Assembly: GCF_964355755.1 (NCBI RefSeq) | Contig: NC_092676.1 | Location: forward strand, 2,896,288 to 2,960,287 | DNA from: Antedon mediterranea | Lineage: Eukaryota > Echinodermata > Crinoidea > Comatulida > Antedonidae | DNA length: 64,000 nucleotides | Reading direction: 5' to 3' | Part shown: piece after piece, positions 1 to 11,632 of the stretch | Numbering within the stretch: the first letter of the stretch is position 1 | How the letters are laid out: each line of letters begins with the position of its first letter | Program-made: the position numbers and the translations under genes | Notes under the pieces: model-generated | The model's input: only the letters and a program-made list of their open reading frames with translations | The model's database searches: none | What the model was told of the DNA's origin: nothing

Positions 1-291
1 CCCACTAGAACGTAACGCAAGGACGTAAACGCAACGCAAGCGTTTTAACCAATGACAAGCGAAGTTATAGACAGTTAGCAATCAATCACAAGCGAATAAG
101 ACATCGTTTGTGATTGTTCAATTTACTGGTATCGGTCTTTCTAATGAATTCCTTTAGCGTGGTTCCCACTAGCGACGCAACACAAGGACGTAACGCAACG
201 CAAGTGAATTGATCAATCACAAGCGATGGCTTATTCGCTTGTCATTGGTTAAAACGCTTGCGTTGCGTTTACGTTCTAGTGGGAACCAAGA
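1..291. mobile_element. Two copies of a foldback MITE (family B)
   Basis: One copy (1 to about 125) is cut by the window edge and one (164-288) is complete but shortened. Ends are GGTTCCCACTAG / CTAGTGGGAACC. Inside are repeated CGTAACGCAACGCAAG words and their complements. Further copies are at 19101-19275 (complete) and 59838-60003 (diverged). Confidence 0.7.
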
Positions 292-455
292 AAGCTTTAA
301 TATTAAAATAGTAATTAAGCAACTTATGTTTATTCGGGTCAACTGTTCTACTTTCTAAATGTCTTAATGAACCAGATTACCGTAATCCATTGAAATCCGG
401 TATTGAATCCACGCGGATGTGTGGTAGATATATCGCAGAAATTAGGGATTTGAAC

Positions 456-552
456 TTCACTACCATATTTGGGCATATCACTATCATATTTGGGCATATT
501 ACTATCATATTTGGGCATATCACTACCATATTTGGGCACATCACATTTTTTT
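456..552 (-). mobile_element. MITE family A, internal fragment with 21-bp repeats
   Basis: Four reversed copies of the 21-bp unit containing CCATATTTGG (two with one change), then CACATCACATTTTTTT. The outer TIRs are missing. Confidence 0.65.
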
Positions 553-1043
553 CCTTAAAGTGAATGAGTCTCGTGATAAAAAGTATGTATTTTAATTGGC
601 TCATTTTATAATACAGTATTTATAAAGAAAAACTAAAAATATATGAGATTTCTAACAATGTATTAGCTACGGTACGCAATAAATAATGAAAGAATTAAAA
701 CGAGGAACATCAACAACTAAACAAAAACATTTTATACACTTTTTTTCTGTATTTTCAGAACAGATTCAGTCCCTATTCATCAAGTAGGCCTAAGCTACAG
801 GATGTAAATTAAATAAAAAACCAGTTTTACTACGGAAAGATAACCATAAATAGATAGGCTAAATATTAATAAGATAAGAAGTTTTCACCCTTGAACTAGA
901 ATAATCATATTGCTTACATCTCCAATCAAATGACGTCATGATCAATAATAACAATACAATACTAACATTATTTTCATCGAAGACAGTATAGGCCTGATTA
1001 TCATCACCGATCGTTATTACCCGTAGTATTATTATGACAGGCC

Positions 1044-1600
1044 TTAAAGATGTATTGTCCCTTTGACTAATTCCAAAAAAATAAAAAATAACAGATTTCG
1101 AAAAAAGGTGGGTCATTTTGAAGTATCATAATAGTTATTAACTATCACCAAAAATTTGTCGAAAAAAAAATCATTTAACTGAAATACAGACGTTTTTTTT
1201 GTTTAAAAAATAACTCTGACTTCCAGTCAAAGTTTTCGATCAAAACATACCCCATAATGAAACGCGCTTGTTTGGCTACTCTGTATGCATAATCATAAAA
1301 CTTCCTCATGATCTGTGTGAAAATACCTTCTCTACCGTGACGAGTTGTAAACAATCCTAATTAGCATATGCATAATGCATACTCGTGGTTTGAAATCTTT
1401 GTTTACTTTCGCTCGCGACGATTTTCCAGACGAAATGTAATCGAACTAATTTACCTGTTAATTACGTAAACTTGTTGCTTTTGGCTCGAATTTTCAACTT
1501 AAAGTGAATAACTTTAATATTACTTTGATATGGCCAATTTAAATTTAGAATATTTTGACCTTCATTTTTTTGTGTTTCAAGGGACAATACATCTTTAAAT
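1044..1600. mobile_element. TIR element with ends TTAAAGATGTATTGTCCCTT
   Basis: CTTAAAGATGTATTGTCCCT at 1043-1062 is matched inverted by AGGGACAATACATCTTTAA at 1580-1598. The spacing of about 555 bp, with no ORF, suggests a non-autonomous DNA transposon flanked by TTAA-like sequence. A lone end of the same type is at 16493-16513 in an SHPRH intron. Confidence 0.55.
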
Positions 1601-1810
1601 AATTGCAACGCTTAATTTTCATCGGAAACGTAAAATTACGTTTATGATGAAGTTTAAATAAAGCAAAGTTTATGATTGCCATCACTAAATTTAATTACAA
1701 ACGAACACAGGCCTATATGCCTACATAAGAGTTGTCGACAGATGAGTTGCCGCTATTTTGGAATTGGATTGGTGGGCAGTTTAAAAGCGCTACATTTGAA
1801 GAAAAAAAAA

Positions 1811-1887
1811 TCGCGGAAGAATATCGTAACATCAGAAGGTTTATATTAGACTAATAACAGCTGATGTTAGTTCTACTACTTCCGCGA
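1811..1887. repeat. Short hairpin, TCGCGGAAG ... CTTCCGCGA
   Basis: Inverted arms TCGCGGAAG and ACATCAG with complements CTGATGT and CTTCCGCGA enclose a loop of about 25 nt. Function unknown. The rest of 1601-2660 is AT-rich with nothing else recognised. Confidence 0.5.
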
Positions 1888-2660
1888 TATAGTTCAATTT
1901 TTTAATAATATAATGGAATTTCTACAATATTATTAGATAATAACGTTTATATTAGCACCTATTTATATACTACTGTTTTATATACATTAACTATTCCATG
2001 TTTTTAAATTAAAACAACATATATAAACAGTAATCACAAGTAAATGCTTGCTTGCTATAATAAATGAAAGATTTGAAAATTGAAACAATATTTTCAATTT
2101 ATGCATAAGTTATTATCAAGCAATCAAATTCGTTATAAATCAAATAAAAAATCAGTAAAAATTAATAAAACATGCTACGCACATATCCATGTTTAATTAC
2201 CTCCACCTCCCCCACCCCACCTCGATATATATTTTCCCTCATGTCACACATTCAAGAAATAACATCTTTCTATAGCTTTTGATGCTAAACTTTCAATTTC
2301 AAAAACGTTCTCCCTGCTAATTTTGATTTCAATGTTTAAATTCAGTGTGAACAGTCAATTTAACATTATCATTTTAATCGTCATCATTGCACTAAATATT
2401 CTAACAATTGCTGTTAATTTATAATTAATAATAAAAATTATATAATAAAATAAAGGAAGGTAAAAATGTATGATATGTTCAAAATCAAAAATATTAGATA
2501 TTATATAACATTTTATATTTAAAAACCTATTTAGTGCCTCTGTTTCAACATAGAGGAACTTCTTAGAAAATCCTTAAAAACCTTAAAAGTGGAGAATGAC
2601 AAACAATTTCCACTTCTCTAAAAATAATATATATTTATATATATTTGTTTATTATAAAAC

Positions 2661-2812
2661 ATATCAAACTTTTTGTGACAAAAAAATGTGATGTGTCCAT
2701 ATATGGACATGATGATGCCATACCACTACCATATTTGGGTATATCACTACCATATTTGGGCACATCACACATTTTTTGTCCAACTATAGTTTGATAGTGT
2801 AGACAGAGCTTA
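2661..2812 (-). mobile_element. MITE family A copy
   Basis: Carries GTGATGTG, CCATATATGG, two CCATATTTGG units and the end AGTTTGATAGTGTAGACAGA. The left TIR is degenerate. Confidence 0.75.
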
Positions 2813-3198
2813 AGTTTATACTATCTTTAAATCTTCGACATATCTACATAATTTTACAAACTTTCTTTATATTATTGTAATAGCGCGATATAAATATTGT
2901 TCATAATTTGCTAAGGCATCTACGATAATTCTGAGTAAAAAAATATATAGATATGATGAACTGATATGATGAATTGATTATTAAAAAATAATGATAAAAT
3001 GTTGATAATAACATGTTAATGACTTGATAACTTCCTCTATCTTTTAAATACTATATGAGGCTCTTGTGTACACATGACCACCAGATGAGCCAATGAGAGT
3101 TAAGCATCCTGCTTAGGATTTCCGACAAGACAGAACAGACATGTCTCAAACCAGTTCCTCCTAGCGCGTCTTGCTTCATACGATTTGCATAAATTGAT

Positions 3199-3341
3199 TC
3201 AATCTCGCGGGGAATCACACGTTTCACATTTGCTGAGGGCGGGATGATTTAGGAAGGTACAGAGTCGACAACTCCATTGTTGATCTTCGTCCGGTTCCAT
3301 GACAATTATGTACCCATCTTCGCCTTCACGCACAGACGGAA
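3199..3341 (-). CDS. TAB2: TAB last coding exon: NZF zinc finger
   Basis: The reverse complement encodes W-S-C-R-L-C-T-F, then [11 protein letters not shown], a complete Npl4-type zinc finger (W-x-C-x2-C-x10-C-x2-C). In TAB2/TAB3 this finger binds Lys63-linked diubiquitin through the T-F pair after the second Cys, and both residues are present. The protein ends five residues after the last Cys, as in the family. Confidence 0.92.
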
Positions 3342-5997
3342 CTAGGAAAAATAAATCAAACATGAACCAAAAAAAAAAAAAATTAAAAAAAAAAAATTTT
3401 TTTAATCCTGAAAAATCTCTCGCAACCAGTGATTAAAATAAACATTTTATTATTTTTTATTTATTTATTCTTTCTTTTGACTGGATTACATTGATTACCT
3501 TTAAATTGTGGAACAATTGCCCTAGGGTCAGGCTGGCCTGGCTGCACTGGTCCTGGAGCACCTGTGTATCCTATATTTTCATAAAATCCTTCTTGATTCT
3601 TTCCTGTAAAAAAGTATATTCGTGATGTCAAGTATTTTTTTTCATCTAAGCTAACACTAGAGGGTGCAAAAATAATATCATAATGATATAAAAACCAAAG
3701 AGATTATATATAATTAACTAGAGATTAAAATCACGGCTTAAGCAATGTTCCCTACTCTGTCGCGCACCAGTGCTCATACGTTGCAGCATGTTGAGCGTAC
3801 TAACACGATTCCTTTATAATATATAATGTAATCACTTAAGCTCTGTCTACACCATCAAACGTTATGCGACAAAAAAATGTGATGCCCATATATGGACATG
3901 ATGATGTCATATCACTACCATATTTAAACATATCACTACCATATTTGGGCACATCACACTGACAGAGCTTTAAAGATTCAGTAAGACATACCTTGATTCT
4001 TGTGTAGTTCTATCTCACGTGTCATGCATTCAATATCAATAGCTAGCTGTCTATTGTCTTCTGAAAGCTTTGTAATCGTTTTTGCCTGCAAAAATAAAAA
4101 CACACTAATATTATTAGTAAATCACTATGCATGTTCGCTATACAAAAATGTGCAATTTTAGAAGATTTTCATAAAATAGTAAACAATAATACTAAATTAC
4201 TAATGAGATTTTATATAATAGAAAAAACACAACCAAGTGATAAGAGGCACAGAATAATAATCACTTTTACAACAGATTACTATAGTATGACCGCAATTAC
4301 ATATTAGAGTAACAAATTCTAGTGCCACCATTGTCCTAATAGATAACAACCACTTTTTAATGGTGACATTCCAACGAAGGAAATCTAACAACATGATGCC
4401 GAGCTCTGGAGATCAAAGGGTTTATCTGTGGCTGCGACAAAAATCAGTTCCACAGCCATTGCGTGCCACGGTGAATATACAATAGTACAGTACTGCATGG
4501 TATTTGTCGCAGCCAGACATAAGATCAAAGGACTGTTACAAGTTCCTATCTTGGCAAGGCGAGCTGTTGTTAGATTGCCTTAATTGTTCCAACCTACCGT
4601 ACACTGTGCGGATTTAATTGCTCGTTTAGTTGCCAGTTGTCTTTCCATTTCTTCTACTTCTTGCTTTAACTTTTCAAGGAATTCTTTTTCTTCTTTATAA
4701 TCTTTATCTAAACGTTCAGATCTCATTTTTTGATGAAGAAGCAAGGCTGAAAAAGAAATTCAACATACAGTGATGTAGCCACGAGAAATAAAGTGGTCCA
4801 ATGTTTATAAGAAAAGGAAACAACTCTGTTCAAGCAACTGGGTTTTCACAGGCCTCTGTGAAAAAGTGGTCAAGTTGAAACCTTGACCAACTGTACTGAT
4901 GGCTACGGTCCTGACATAGCTGTGTACTTTAATTAAAGAAATAAAATTAAATTACTAAGTAAATAATTTTCCCATTTAGCAGCCAATAAATAAATTTTGA
5001 AAATTATTACTATACCTTGTGTATAAGCATATTCTTCCTGTTCTTTGGTGATTGGTAATGGTGGTTGGTTCATATCTGGTTTCAACTCTGGACTATCCGT
5101 CAGAGAGCTCAGACTAGACGCTGGCGACATCATAGGCTTAATCGGTGCTGGCGTACCAAGGAATAGATCATTAGGAGTAGAGATTAAAAGCGGTTTGAGT
5201 TGTTTCCCGAGGTAGTGTCTACCGAGCATAGGACTCGTGTTTGCGTGGTGCAATACAGCATTTGACCTGCTGGATGTTGGGGTCACTGGTAAACTTTGTC
5301 TGTGGTAATTCAAACTTGATATAACCGTGTTATCGGAAGTTTGCAATGTAGAACTGACATTGTATGGATAATGGCCGTCATTGGAAACATACCGCGGATC
5401 CGACATTGGTACGGGGGAATGACGTTCTGGCTGGTTTATGTACACACTCGCAGTCGTAGAGCATGAACGTGGTTGCGGTGGCGCACTTCGGTTATGGTAT
5501 GTATATGGTACATATGGAGGTGTATAAGGGTATTGGAGCATGAACGTTGACTTATCAGGTGGAGCGGAGACGGGTCTTTGTTTTGCGTCAAGATGTATCG
5601 AAGCCTCTGATATACTTCGCTCATAGTGTACAGTAACATTGGGTTCACTGTAACGGTGCTTTTGAGGTGGAGAATGTCCATGAGAATGTACACCATTTGC
5701 ATTATGTCTAAGATTGGGAATCGCTGTTGTTCTATAACTAGCTGGATAAGATTGCAACGCTAGTTGACAAGCTTCATAATTATTAGGATTCTGCGAAAAA
5801 AAGTAAATGTAAACAAAAAGTTAATTGTAAAACTAGATTTTATTTCATCATTTTACCGAACTATACAGTACTGTAGGTGAACACCATAGACTACTGACCT
5901 GTGCAATAACGCTGCGGATGAAAGGATCTGGAATTTGAGGAAAAGCTGCCCTTAAGCATTGCAGCATACGATGATTTGGATCTGCTGATGTTGCCAT
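3199..5997 (-). CDS. TAB2: TAB2/TAB3-like TAK1-binding adaptor (six coding exons, 454 aa)
   Basis: Coding exons on the minus strand, in order: 5997-5899, 5790-5016, 4746-4598, 4085-3992, 3603-3499, 3341-3199. All junctions are GT-AG and the phases join without a break to a TGA at 3199-3201. Residues 1-45 form a CUE-type ubiquitin-binding domain split by intron 1. Residues 46-290 are a Pro/Ser/Tyr/His-rich linker. Residues 292-372 are a Lys/Glu-rich coiled coil. The conserved 'FYENIGYTG' segment follows, then an NZF zinc finger (W430, C432, C435, C446, C449). This order is that of TAB2 and TAB3, which link Lys63-ubiquitin chains to TAK1 in NF-kB and JNK signalling. Vertebrate proteins are about 700 aa; the difference lies in the linker. 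TAB2 and TAB3 arose within vertebrates, so this is best read as their single pro-orthologue. Splice sites are inferred from consensus and family match. Confidence 0.9.
3837..3972 (-). mobile_element. MITE family A copy in TAB intron
   Basis: Left end TAAGCTCTGTCTACACCATC; the right end is truncated to GACAGAGCTTTA. It has one CCATATATGG and one CCATATTTGG. It lies between TAB exons 4 and 5. Confidence 0.75.
4407..4563. repeat. TIR repeat (TATCTGTGGCTGCGACA type), copy 1
   Basis: TTTATCTGTGGCTGCGACA and TGTCGCAGCCAGACATAAG form imperfect inverted ends, flanked by AGATCAAAGG direct repeats. A second copy in SHPRH intron 6 region (24160-24330) shares both ends and the flanking 'GTTCCTATCTTGGCAAGGC'. 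Confidence 0.6.
4598..4746 (-). CDS. TAB2: TAB exon 3: coiled-coil segment
   Basis: Encodes a highly charged helix beginning [20 protein letters not shown]. It aligns with the region of TAB2/TAB3 that follows 'AYTQALLVHQK'. The acceptor is TTTTTCAG and the donor ACG|GTAGGT. The coiled coil continues in exon 4 (4085-3992). Confidence 0.85.
4793..4925. repeat. Dispersed repeat (AGTGGTCMARTTGAAACCTT type), copy 1
   Basis: Shares 'CTGTTCAAGC', 'CTGTGAAAAAGTGGTCA', 'GTTGAAACCTT' and 'TGGCTACGG' with 46945-47080. Both are about 135 bp. Class unknown. Confidence 0.5.
5899..5997 (-). CDS. TAB2: TAB coding exon 1: start codon and first half of CUE domain
   Basis: Encodes 33 residues starting [20 protein letters not shown]. 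The pattern of hydrophobic residues with F-P (as in 'AAFPQIPD') matches helix 1 of CUE domains. The acceptor TTAG lies only 2 nt before the ATG and the donor is CAG|GTCAGT. The domain continues in the next exon (from 5790) with [12 protein letters not shown], the second and third CUE helices. Confidence 0.85.
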
Positions 5998-6329
5998 TCT
6001 AATATTATTTCACATTATTTTATAACAAAAAATGCTTGATTAATCAGCTTGAAAACATGCATCTGGAATAAAAAAAAAATACATGAATAATATAATACAA
6101 AATTAGCAAGATCAGGGATTTTAAAATAGAAGAGGCACAGGGCATAACAAAAATGACACACTGGCAAGAAAAATAGTCATTATTTATATGATGGGGCATG
6201 TGGCAAAGCGATTTAGGCCTAGTTATTTATGCCATCCCCAGATAGTTGTAAATGGTATCCTCTCACACATTCATGGTAAATGAAATCTAGTTGCGCGTAA
6301 ATGATACTCCCATAAGAGTGCATTAGTTA

Positions 6330-6500
6330 GGCCTAACTTAACTAGCCTAGCCCTATTAGGGGCCTAGGCCCTCTAGTAGGCCTATAAAATAGAGGAGGCC
6401 TCTTTTAGGGCCTGGCCTAGGTGTAGTAGTAGGCCTAGCCTAGCCTAGTAGTAGTACTAGGCCCTAGACTGAGTAGGGGTAGGCCTAGCCTACTTCTTCA
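6330..6500. repeat. Simple TAGGCCTAG-rich stretch
   Basis: Many overlapping TAGGCCTA, GCCTAGCC and AGTAGTAG words. Similar stretches occur at 7690-7780, 28800-28900 and 50600-50650, mostly near gene starts. Confidence 0.5.
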
Positions 6501-6610
6501 GTTTTAAGGTATATTATACATATATAATGGTGAAATTAACCGACATCTCTACTGTTGAATTAAGTTAATGTTGTTTAGTTTATTTTAAAAAAGGTGTGGT
6601 GTTTACTCAC

Positions 6611-6720
6611 CTGACATTAAATAAATATTTCTTATTATAAAGTCGCATCGACGACAGACACCGTACCGACGACCGATAACGATATACGGGGAAATTGTGA
6701 AAGTCGCGAGAATTAAGTGA
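6611..6720 (-). other. Probable 5' UTR exon of the TAB gene
   Basis: On the minus strand a strong donor, CAG|GTGAGT, sits at 6611/6610, about 600 bp upstream of the exon with the ATG. The sequence above it is CpG-richer than its surroundings. The exon end is supported by the splice site; the transcription start (put near 6720) is a guess. Confidence 0.45.
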
Positions 6721-7589
6721 ACCACAACAGCGCCACCTGTCGCTACAGTAAAGTTTAGAGCTAGCTACAAAAGGTGCTAAAAGGTGGTCTAGATTTCTAA
6801 AATTCTTGAAAAAAACGATTCGATATGAAGAGATGATAATATTTTAAATTTTGTTTTCAGTTATTCTGGTAATTGATAACATTTTTTTCAGAAAATATAC
6901 AGTTATAACTGATAGACAACTTAATATAATTTCTTTTTTTCACCGTGAATTTACCCAAGACATTATTATATTTTTTTAATGGGATTTTATGTTTAAACTA
7001 TAAAGTTACTAATATTAGTAATAATAACGCATTTTGAATACAAATGTAATATAATAGTTTATAATACTAAAATGCTATTTAAAACCTAAAATTGACGGAA
7101 ACATTGAAAATTATGTGTCCACCTGAAAAAAAAAAAAATTCATTCATCAATAAACAAGTAAACAAGTAAATTACATAAAGCATAAAGATATAAAGTTGAG
7201 CAGACGACATAGATATAAAACAGCCGAGCAAAACACTTACAAAACTAGTTTAATAAAAATATATATATTAAATAATATCATTTAAGTAAATATTTAATTC
7301 TGGCATAATAAGTATTATTATTTTATAATAAGTATAATTTTGTATATGTTTATTATAATTTAAATTGATAATAAAGATACATAATCGGACGAGCCTAAAT
7401 ATCTTGACACACAAATACGTCATACTTCTAAATACGGAACAATCATAATAAAAACCACCAGACCAAAGAATATTATTATTCACGGTCATCTGAGAGTGAG
7501 TGAGAAGTGTTAATATTTTGTTCTAATATTCACCGACACTGACAGCAAAACATCAATTACTATAACAACTTAGACATATATATTCGAAA
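6721..7589. promoter_or_regulatory. Shared intergenic promoter region, TAB(-) / CHMP1(+)
   Basis: About 0.9 kb separates the inferred 5' UTR exon of the TAB gene from the CHMP1 start codon. The genes are divergent. The region is very AT-rich in the middle. I see no clear TATA box at a sensible distance on either side, and no ORF matching a known protein. Confidence 0.4.
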
Positions 7590-10128
7590 ATGTCTTCACA
7601 AATGGAAAGTATCCTTTAAAATTTAGTTAAGACTATGAAAAATGACACTGAAAGTTTCAGCAGGCTAGCATCCCTCCGACCGTGAGCCTGGCGTCTAGCC
7701 TACAGTAGGCCAGGCCTAACTAGTAGTAGTGAAGTATGCTAGCCAGCTAGGAGGAGCCTAATAATAGGCTACCTAGCTAGCTCAGATGGACGGGTACCCC
7801 CTGACGGAGGTTCCTGGCTCTCTGGTGGTGATTTGGTAAGCAGTCTCCAGGCTACTTATGACTTATTTATTGATTGATTAATCCATTTATTTGGTGATAA
7901 AAGTTGCTTTGGATCGATCCGTTGCTTTTTTTAAAATTTAAATTTATTTAGTCTTTCACTTCCCCCCACCCTATAATTCAAGTTTTAAAAGATGAAGCAT
8001 TTTTATTTGCAGTTGCTGCTGGGCACGTATAGAATCTGTTTGATTACTAATACAACTGCTATCTAACCAATTCACAATATCTTATTATAATGCTTATAAG
8101 TTTCAACAACAGCCACTTTTCAAACTGGTTACGAATTCATTCCTCTAACTATACTGTTGATGCGTTAATTTGAGTGAGGACAGAATAGTTAAATCCACAT
8201 GTCATAATTTAGTATTCTGTTTACTGTTTTTAATCACTATAGTAACAAACCGTCCTTAAATAACTTACAGGACCCTATTCATCATCTACCTGCAATTCTG
8301 ATAAACAAATATAACAATAATGAATTATTCATTCCATCTGAAGTTAAACTTACTATAATACTGTGCTTAGGTCTAGTAGTACTAGTAGGTGCAATTTAGT
8401 GATCTGTATTGGTGGGATTTGTAATTTAGATTGTTTAGACTTATTTGAAGTAAAATAATTCTATTAATAATATGAGTAAACAAAGTGCTAATACCCCTAA
8501 CCATATTGAAGAACATCTTTTTAATTTGAAATTTTCTGCAAAATCACTGCAAAGAGAGTCAAAGAGATGTGAAAAGGAAGAAAAAGCAGAGAAAATGAAA
8601 TTAAAAAAGGTAGAGTTGACTATTTTTATCTTATGTTTTTATGTATTACAAAATAAAAGTTTATTTTCAACCAAAGTTTTCACAGATAAGGACTTAAATC
8701 TGAAGGTCCAGTGTACACATCTATTTTGTGTGTACTTTAAAGAACACATCTTTCGGTAGGGGTTGTCCTGGTGTATTGGTGGTCCATTTCAGCCCTGAGG
8801 ACGTACTAATGAGTGCCGTTTAGTTGAAACTGGACACAAAGGAACACTTACGAGATGAAAGTTGTTGTATGTGTAACATTTATCTAGTCAACTGTGCTTA
8901 GATAGTCCATTACAAATAGGAAGCGCATTTAAGTATAAACCGTTTTACGTTATTTGTAGGCTATTCAAAAGGGGAACGTGGAGGGCGCCAAAATACACGC
9001 AGAAAACTCCATAAGAAACAAGAACCAAGCATTGAATATGTTACGCATGAGTGCACGCGTTGACGCTGTAGCTAGTCGTGTGCAATCAGCCGTGGCAATG
9101 AAAAAAGTGACATCATCAATGGCTGGGGTGGTCAAGTCGATGGATAGCGCTATGAGGTCAATGAACTTAGAAAAGGTAACCATAACTTATACAAATAATG
9201 AATGTTTATGAGTGCAATGGTATAAATAATCTCATGAGGTGAAAATATAGATCATTTCATTTCTTATTCGATGAAATTATTTGTACATTGATTTGTTTTA
9301 TGTAATAGTAAAATCATAATAATATCGAACATTTATAAAGCGCTCTTTACCGGAGTCTCACAGCGAAATATATTGAAATACAGTAGGTGAGATTTCAATA
9401 TTTTAAAGTGAGATATAACGCATCTACTTTTAGTGAGAGACCAGGCCAAAGCCTAAATTATTCATTCGGTAATTTTAGGTTTCAGCTTTGATGGAAAAAT
9501 TTGAAAAACAATTTGAAAACTTGGATGTACAATCGGCAAGTATGGAAGAGACGATGAGCTCTTCAACGACGATGAGTACGCCACAAGCGGACGTGGATAG
9601 CCTGATGCAGCAAGTAGCGGACGAAGCTGGGTAAGTACAGCGTTGTGTTTATAGCGCTCTCTGTTGATCACACAATTGATTGTGTCGAGTGAAGACAGTG
9701 AAACCGTAATATGTATCCATAACATTGGCAAAGGTTCAAGGCTCACTCGCTTCATGATTCTGGTGGTAGAACAAGTCTTCTGGGATAAGGACTATAAACC
9801 GTAGGTCCAGTGTACACATCTAGCTCATGTGCACTTTAAAGAACCAAATACATCTTTCGAGATGAGTAGGGGGTTACCCTGGTGTACTAGTGCATCACAG
9901 CCACTTATCAAAACTGGGCACTCTGGGAGAACAGTCTTTTACTGAAGAGGTTACCCAGTATGAATATTTGTATTTATTTATCTGAACTAAACATCTATTT
10001 GTTCTTTAAACAGTTTGGAACTAAATATGGAATTACCTACCGGTCAAACCAGTGCACTTAGCATGGGAGCCTCGACGGCTGAACAAGACGAGTTAACACA
10101 GAGACTATCAAAACTCAGGAACACATAG
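7590..10128 (+). CDS. CHMP1B: CHMP1 (CHMP1B-like), ESCRT-III subunit, 199 aa, five coding exons
   Basis: Exons: 7590-7608, 8512-8609, 8960-9175, 9479-9630, 10014-10128, stop TAG at 10126-10128. Joined they give 199 codons, the length of human CHMP1B, starting MSSQMEKHLFNLKF. Residues 1-110 are the charged ESCRT-III helical core. Residues 186-199 (QDELTQRLSKLRNT) are a MIM1 motif, L-x2-R-L-x2-L-R, which binds the MIT domains of VPS4 and spastin. The protein polymerises on endosomal and midbody membranes during vesicle budding, cytokinesis and nuclear-envelope sealing. The first coding exon is only 19 nt. An in-frame ATG at 8472 would give a longer N-terminus without family support, so the spliced start is preferred. 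A possible AATAAA lies at 10269-10274, another at 11228-11233. Confidence 0.93.
8670..8850 (+). mobile_element. SINE-1 body fragment in CHMP1 intron 2
   Basis: Has 'AAGGTCCAGTGTACACATCT', 'GTGTACTTTAAAGAAC' and 'ACATCTTTCG' in the same order as the full SINE at 24622-24948. The tRNA-like head is missing. Confidence 0.6.
8960..9175 (+). CDS. CHMP1B: CHMP1 coding exon 3, ESCRT-III core helices
   Basis: Encodes residues 40-111, beginning AIQKGNVEGAKIHAENSIR and including LRMSARVDAVASRVQ and KSMAGVVKSMD-like sequence (here SSMAGVVKSMD). These are among the most conserved parts of CHMP1. The acceptor is TTTGTAG|GCT and the donor AAAAG|GTAACC; the exon is a whole number of codons. Confidence 0.95.
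9690..9970 (+). mobile_element. SINE-1 copy in CHMP1 intron 4
   Basis: Aligns with the SINE at 24622-24948 from the middle of the tRNA-like head to 'GAAGAGGTTACCCAGTAT'. Shared pieces include 'TCTGGTGGTAGAACAAGTCT' and 'TTTCGAGATGAGTAGGGGGT'. Confidence 0.75.
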
Positions 10129-11370
10129 AGGGCAGTTTATGAATATATCGAGAAATAGTACATTTTATCCAAATGCATGTTTTTGTTTTATTTTGAAAAA
10201 CACAGAAGGGTTTGGGGAATTTATTTTGTAAAAATAATATGACCATAAGGAAAGGGTTTTGGAATTTTAATAAAGAAATATAAAAAGCATTTTCACATTC
10301 AATGTTGTTGCATACCAGAGTAGATGTAAAACTTTCCATGAAACATGTTAGCATCAAATTGTTGCTGCTGCATCTGTGCAGTATGAATGGATCTTGATAT
10401 CAATAACATTTTATGCTAGAATAGAGATATTTATGCAAAACTGTTTGGCAAAAAGACAATGTTTATAAACATGTTTAATATCAGTAAAAGATTTTTCTTA
10501 ATTGTTATGATACTGTATTTTTACCTCATACTGCATGTTCCCGTCACTATCCAACTTTTTACAAAATTATTTTCTTAGTTTTGTTTGATTTATTTTTGTA
10601 ACCGAGTGCATCAAAACACTAGTGTTATATGTACAATACAAAAATGTGATATATATATATTTTTTCGTCTATGTTTAGTACCGTAAATTGAAATTATTTT
10701 CTATTATTTATATATCAATACTTTTTTGCAAATTTTAAAGTCATAAGTGTCAATAATTTTCCTTTTTGAAATGGAATAAAAATTGTGAATACAGAAAAAT
10801 GTTTTTTCAAAAACTCAAACATAAGACAAGAATAGGTTTTACAGTGCATGCAAATTAATATTAATACTATCAGCATGGTTGACTGTGCCAATAGTTGATA
10901 TTTAGTGAGGAAGCTATCTGCATGGTTAAACCATTGCATTAAATTCATTATTTCTTATAAGCATGGTCAACCCTATATTTGATGCATTGTTTTTTTATAA
11001 TGAAGGTCAACCGTGCGCCTGATGCATTGTTTTTTATAGGGAAGGTTGACCTTGTGCCTTTATTCTGTTTATCGGCACAGAGATCTAGGTGCATGGTCAA
11101 CCATAGACGCAGAACAATTAAAAATGCTATGAATGTAGATGAAGGATGTTTCTGTAAATAGTTATTAAGACGTTTAGATCCATTGTTTACATTTACTTTA
11201 GTTAAATTATGTATACATTTGTTGAATAATAAATAACATTACTGATTGGATTTAAATGTTATCTTGCAAGATCTACCTGTAAGCCAAGATTCCTATTTGC
11301 ATTTACATCCCAGATTAATTTTTGCTAGAGTTCCACCAGCCAAAAGTATACGTTAAAAAGGACACCACGC

Positions 11371-11632
11371 CACATCAGCAGAAGATGTGCTGAAGTGTCA
11401 CGTCAGCAGAAGGCGTGCTGTAGCACCACATCAGCAGAAGACGTGCTGAAGCGCCACATCAGCAGAAGACGTGAAATGCCACATCAACAGAAGGCGTGCT
11501 GTAGCACCACATCAGCAGAAGACGTGCTGAAGTACGTGTCACATCAGCAGAAGACGTGCTGAAGTGCCACATCAGCAGAAGACGTGCTGAAGCGCCACTT
11601 CAGCAGAAGACGTGGCGAAGTGCCACATCAGC
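11371..11632 (+). repeat. 28-bp minisatellite, about 9.5 copies
   Basis: Unit core CACATCAGCAGAAGACGTGC plus 8 nt (TGAAGCGC or variants). One copy is shortened, one is longer by 4 nt. It lies downstream of CHMP1, in the 10.1-12.2 kb CHMP1-SHPRH interval, which otherwise shows only AT-rich sequence and short GCATGGTCAACC repeats at 10960-11110. Confidence 0.85.

Noticed and set aside
8472-8511. ATG at 8472 as the CHMP1 start
   Set aside because: It gives extra residues unlike CHMP1, whereas splicing from 7608 to 8512 restores MSSQMEKHLFNLKF, matching the family and giving exactly 199 aa.
11371-11632. CRISPR-like array
   Set aside because: Units are contiguous 28-bp repeats without unique spacers, in eukaryotic DNA; it is a minisatellite.
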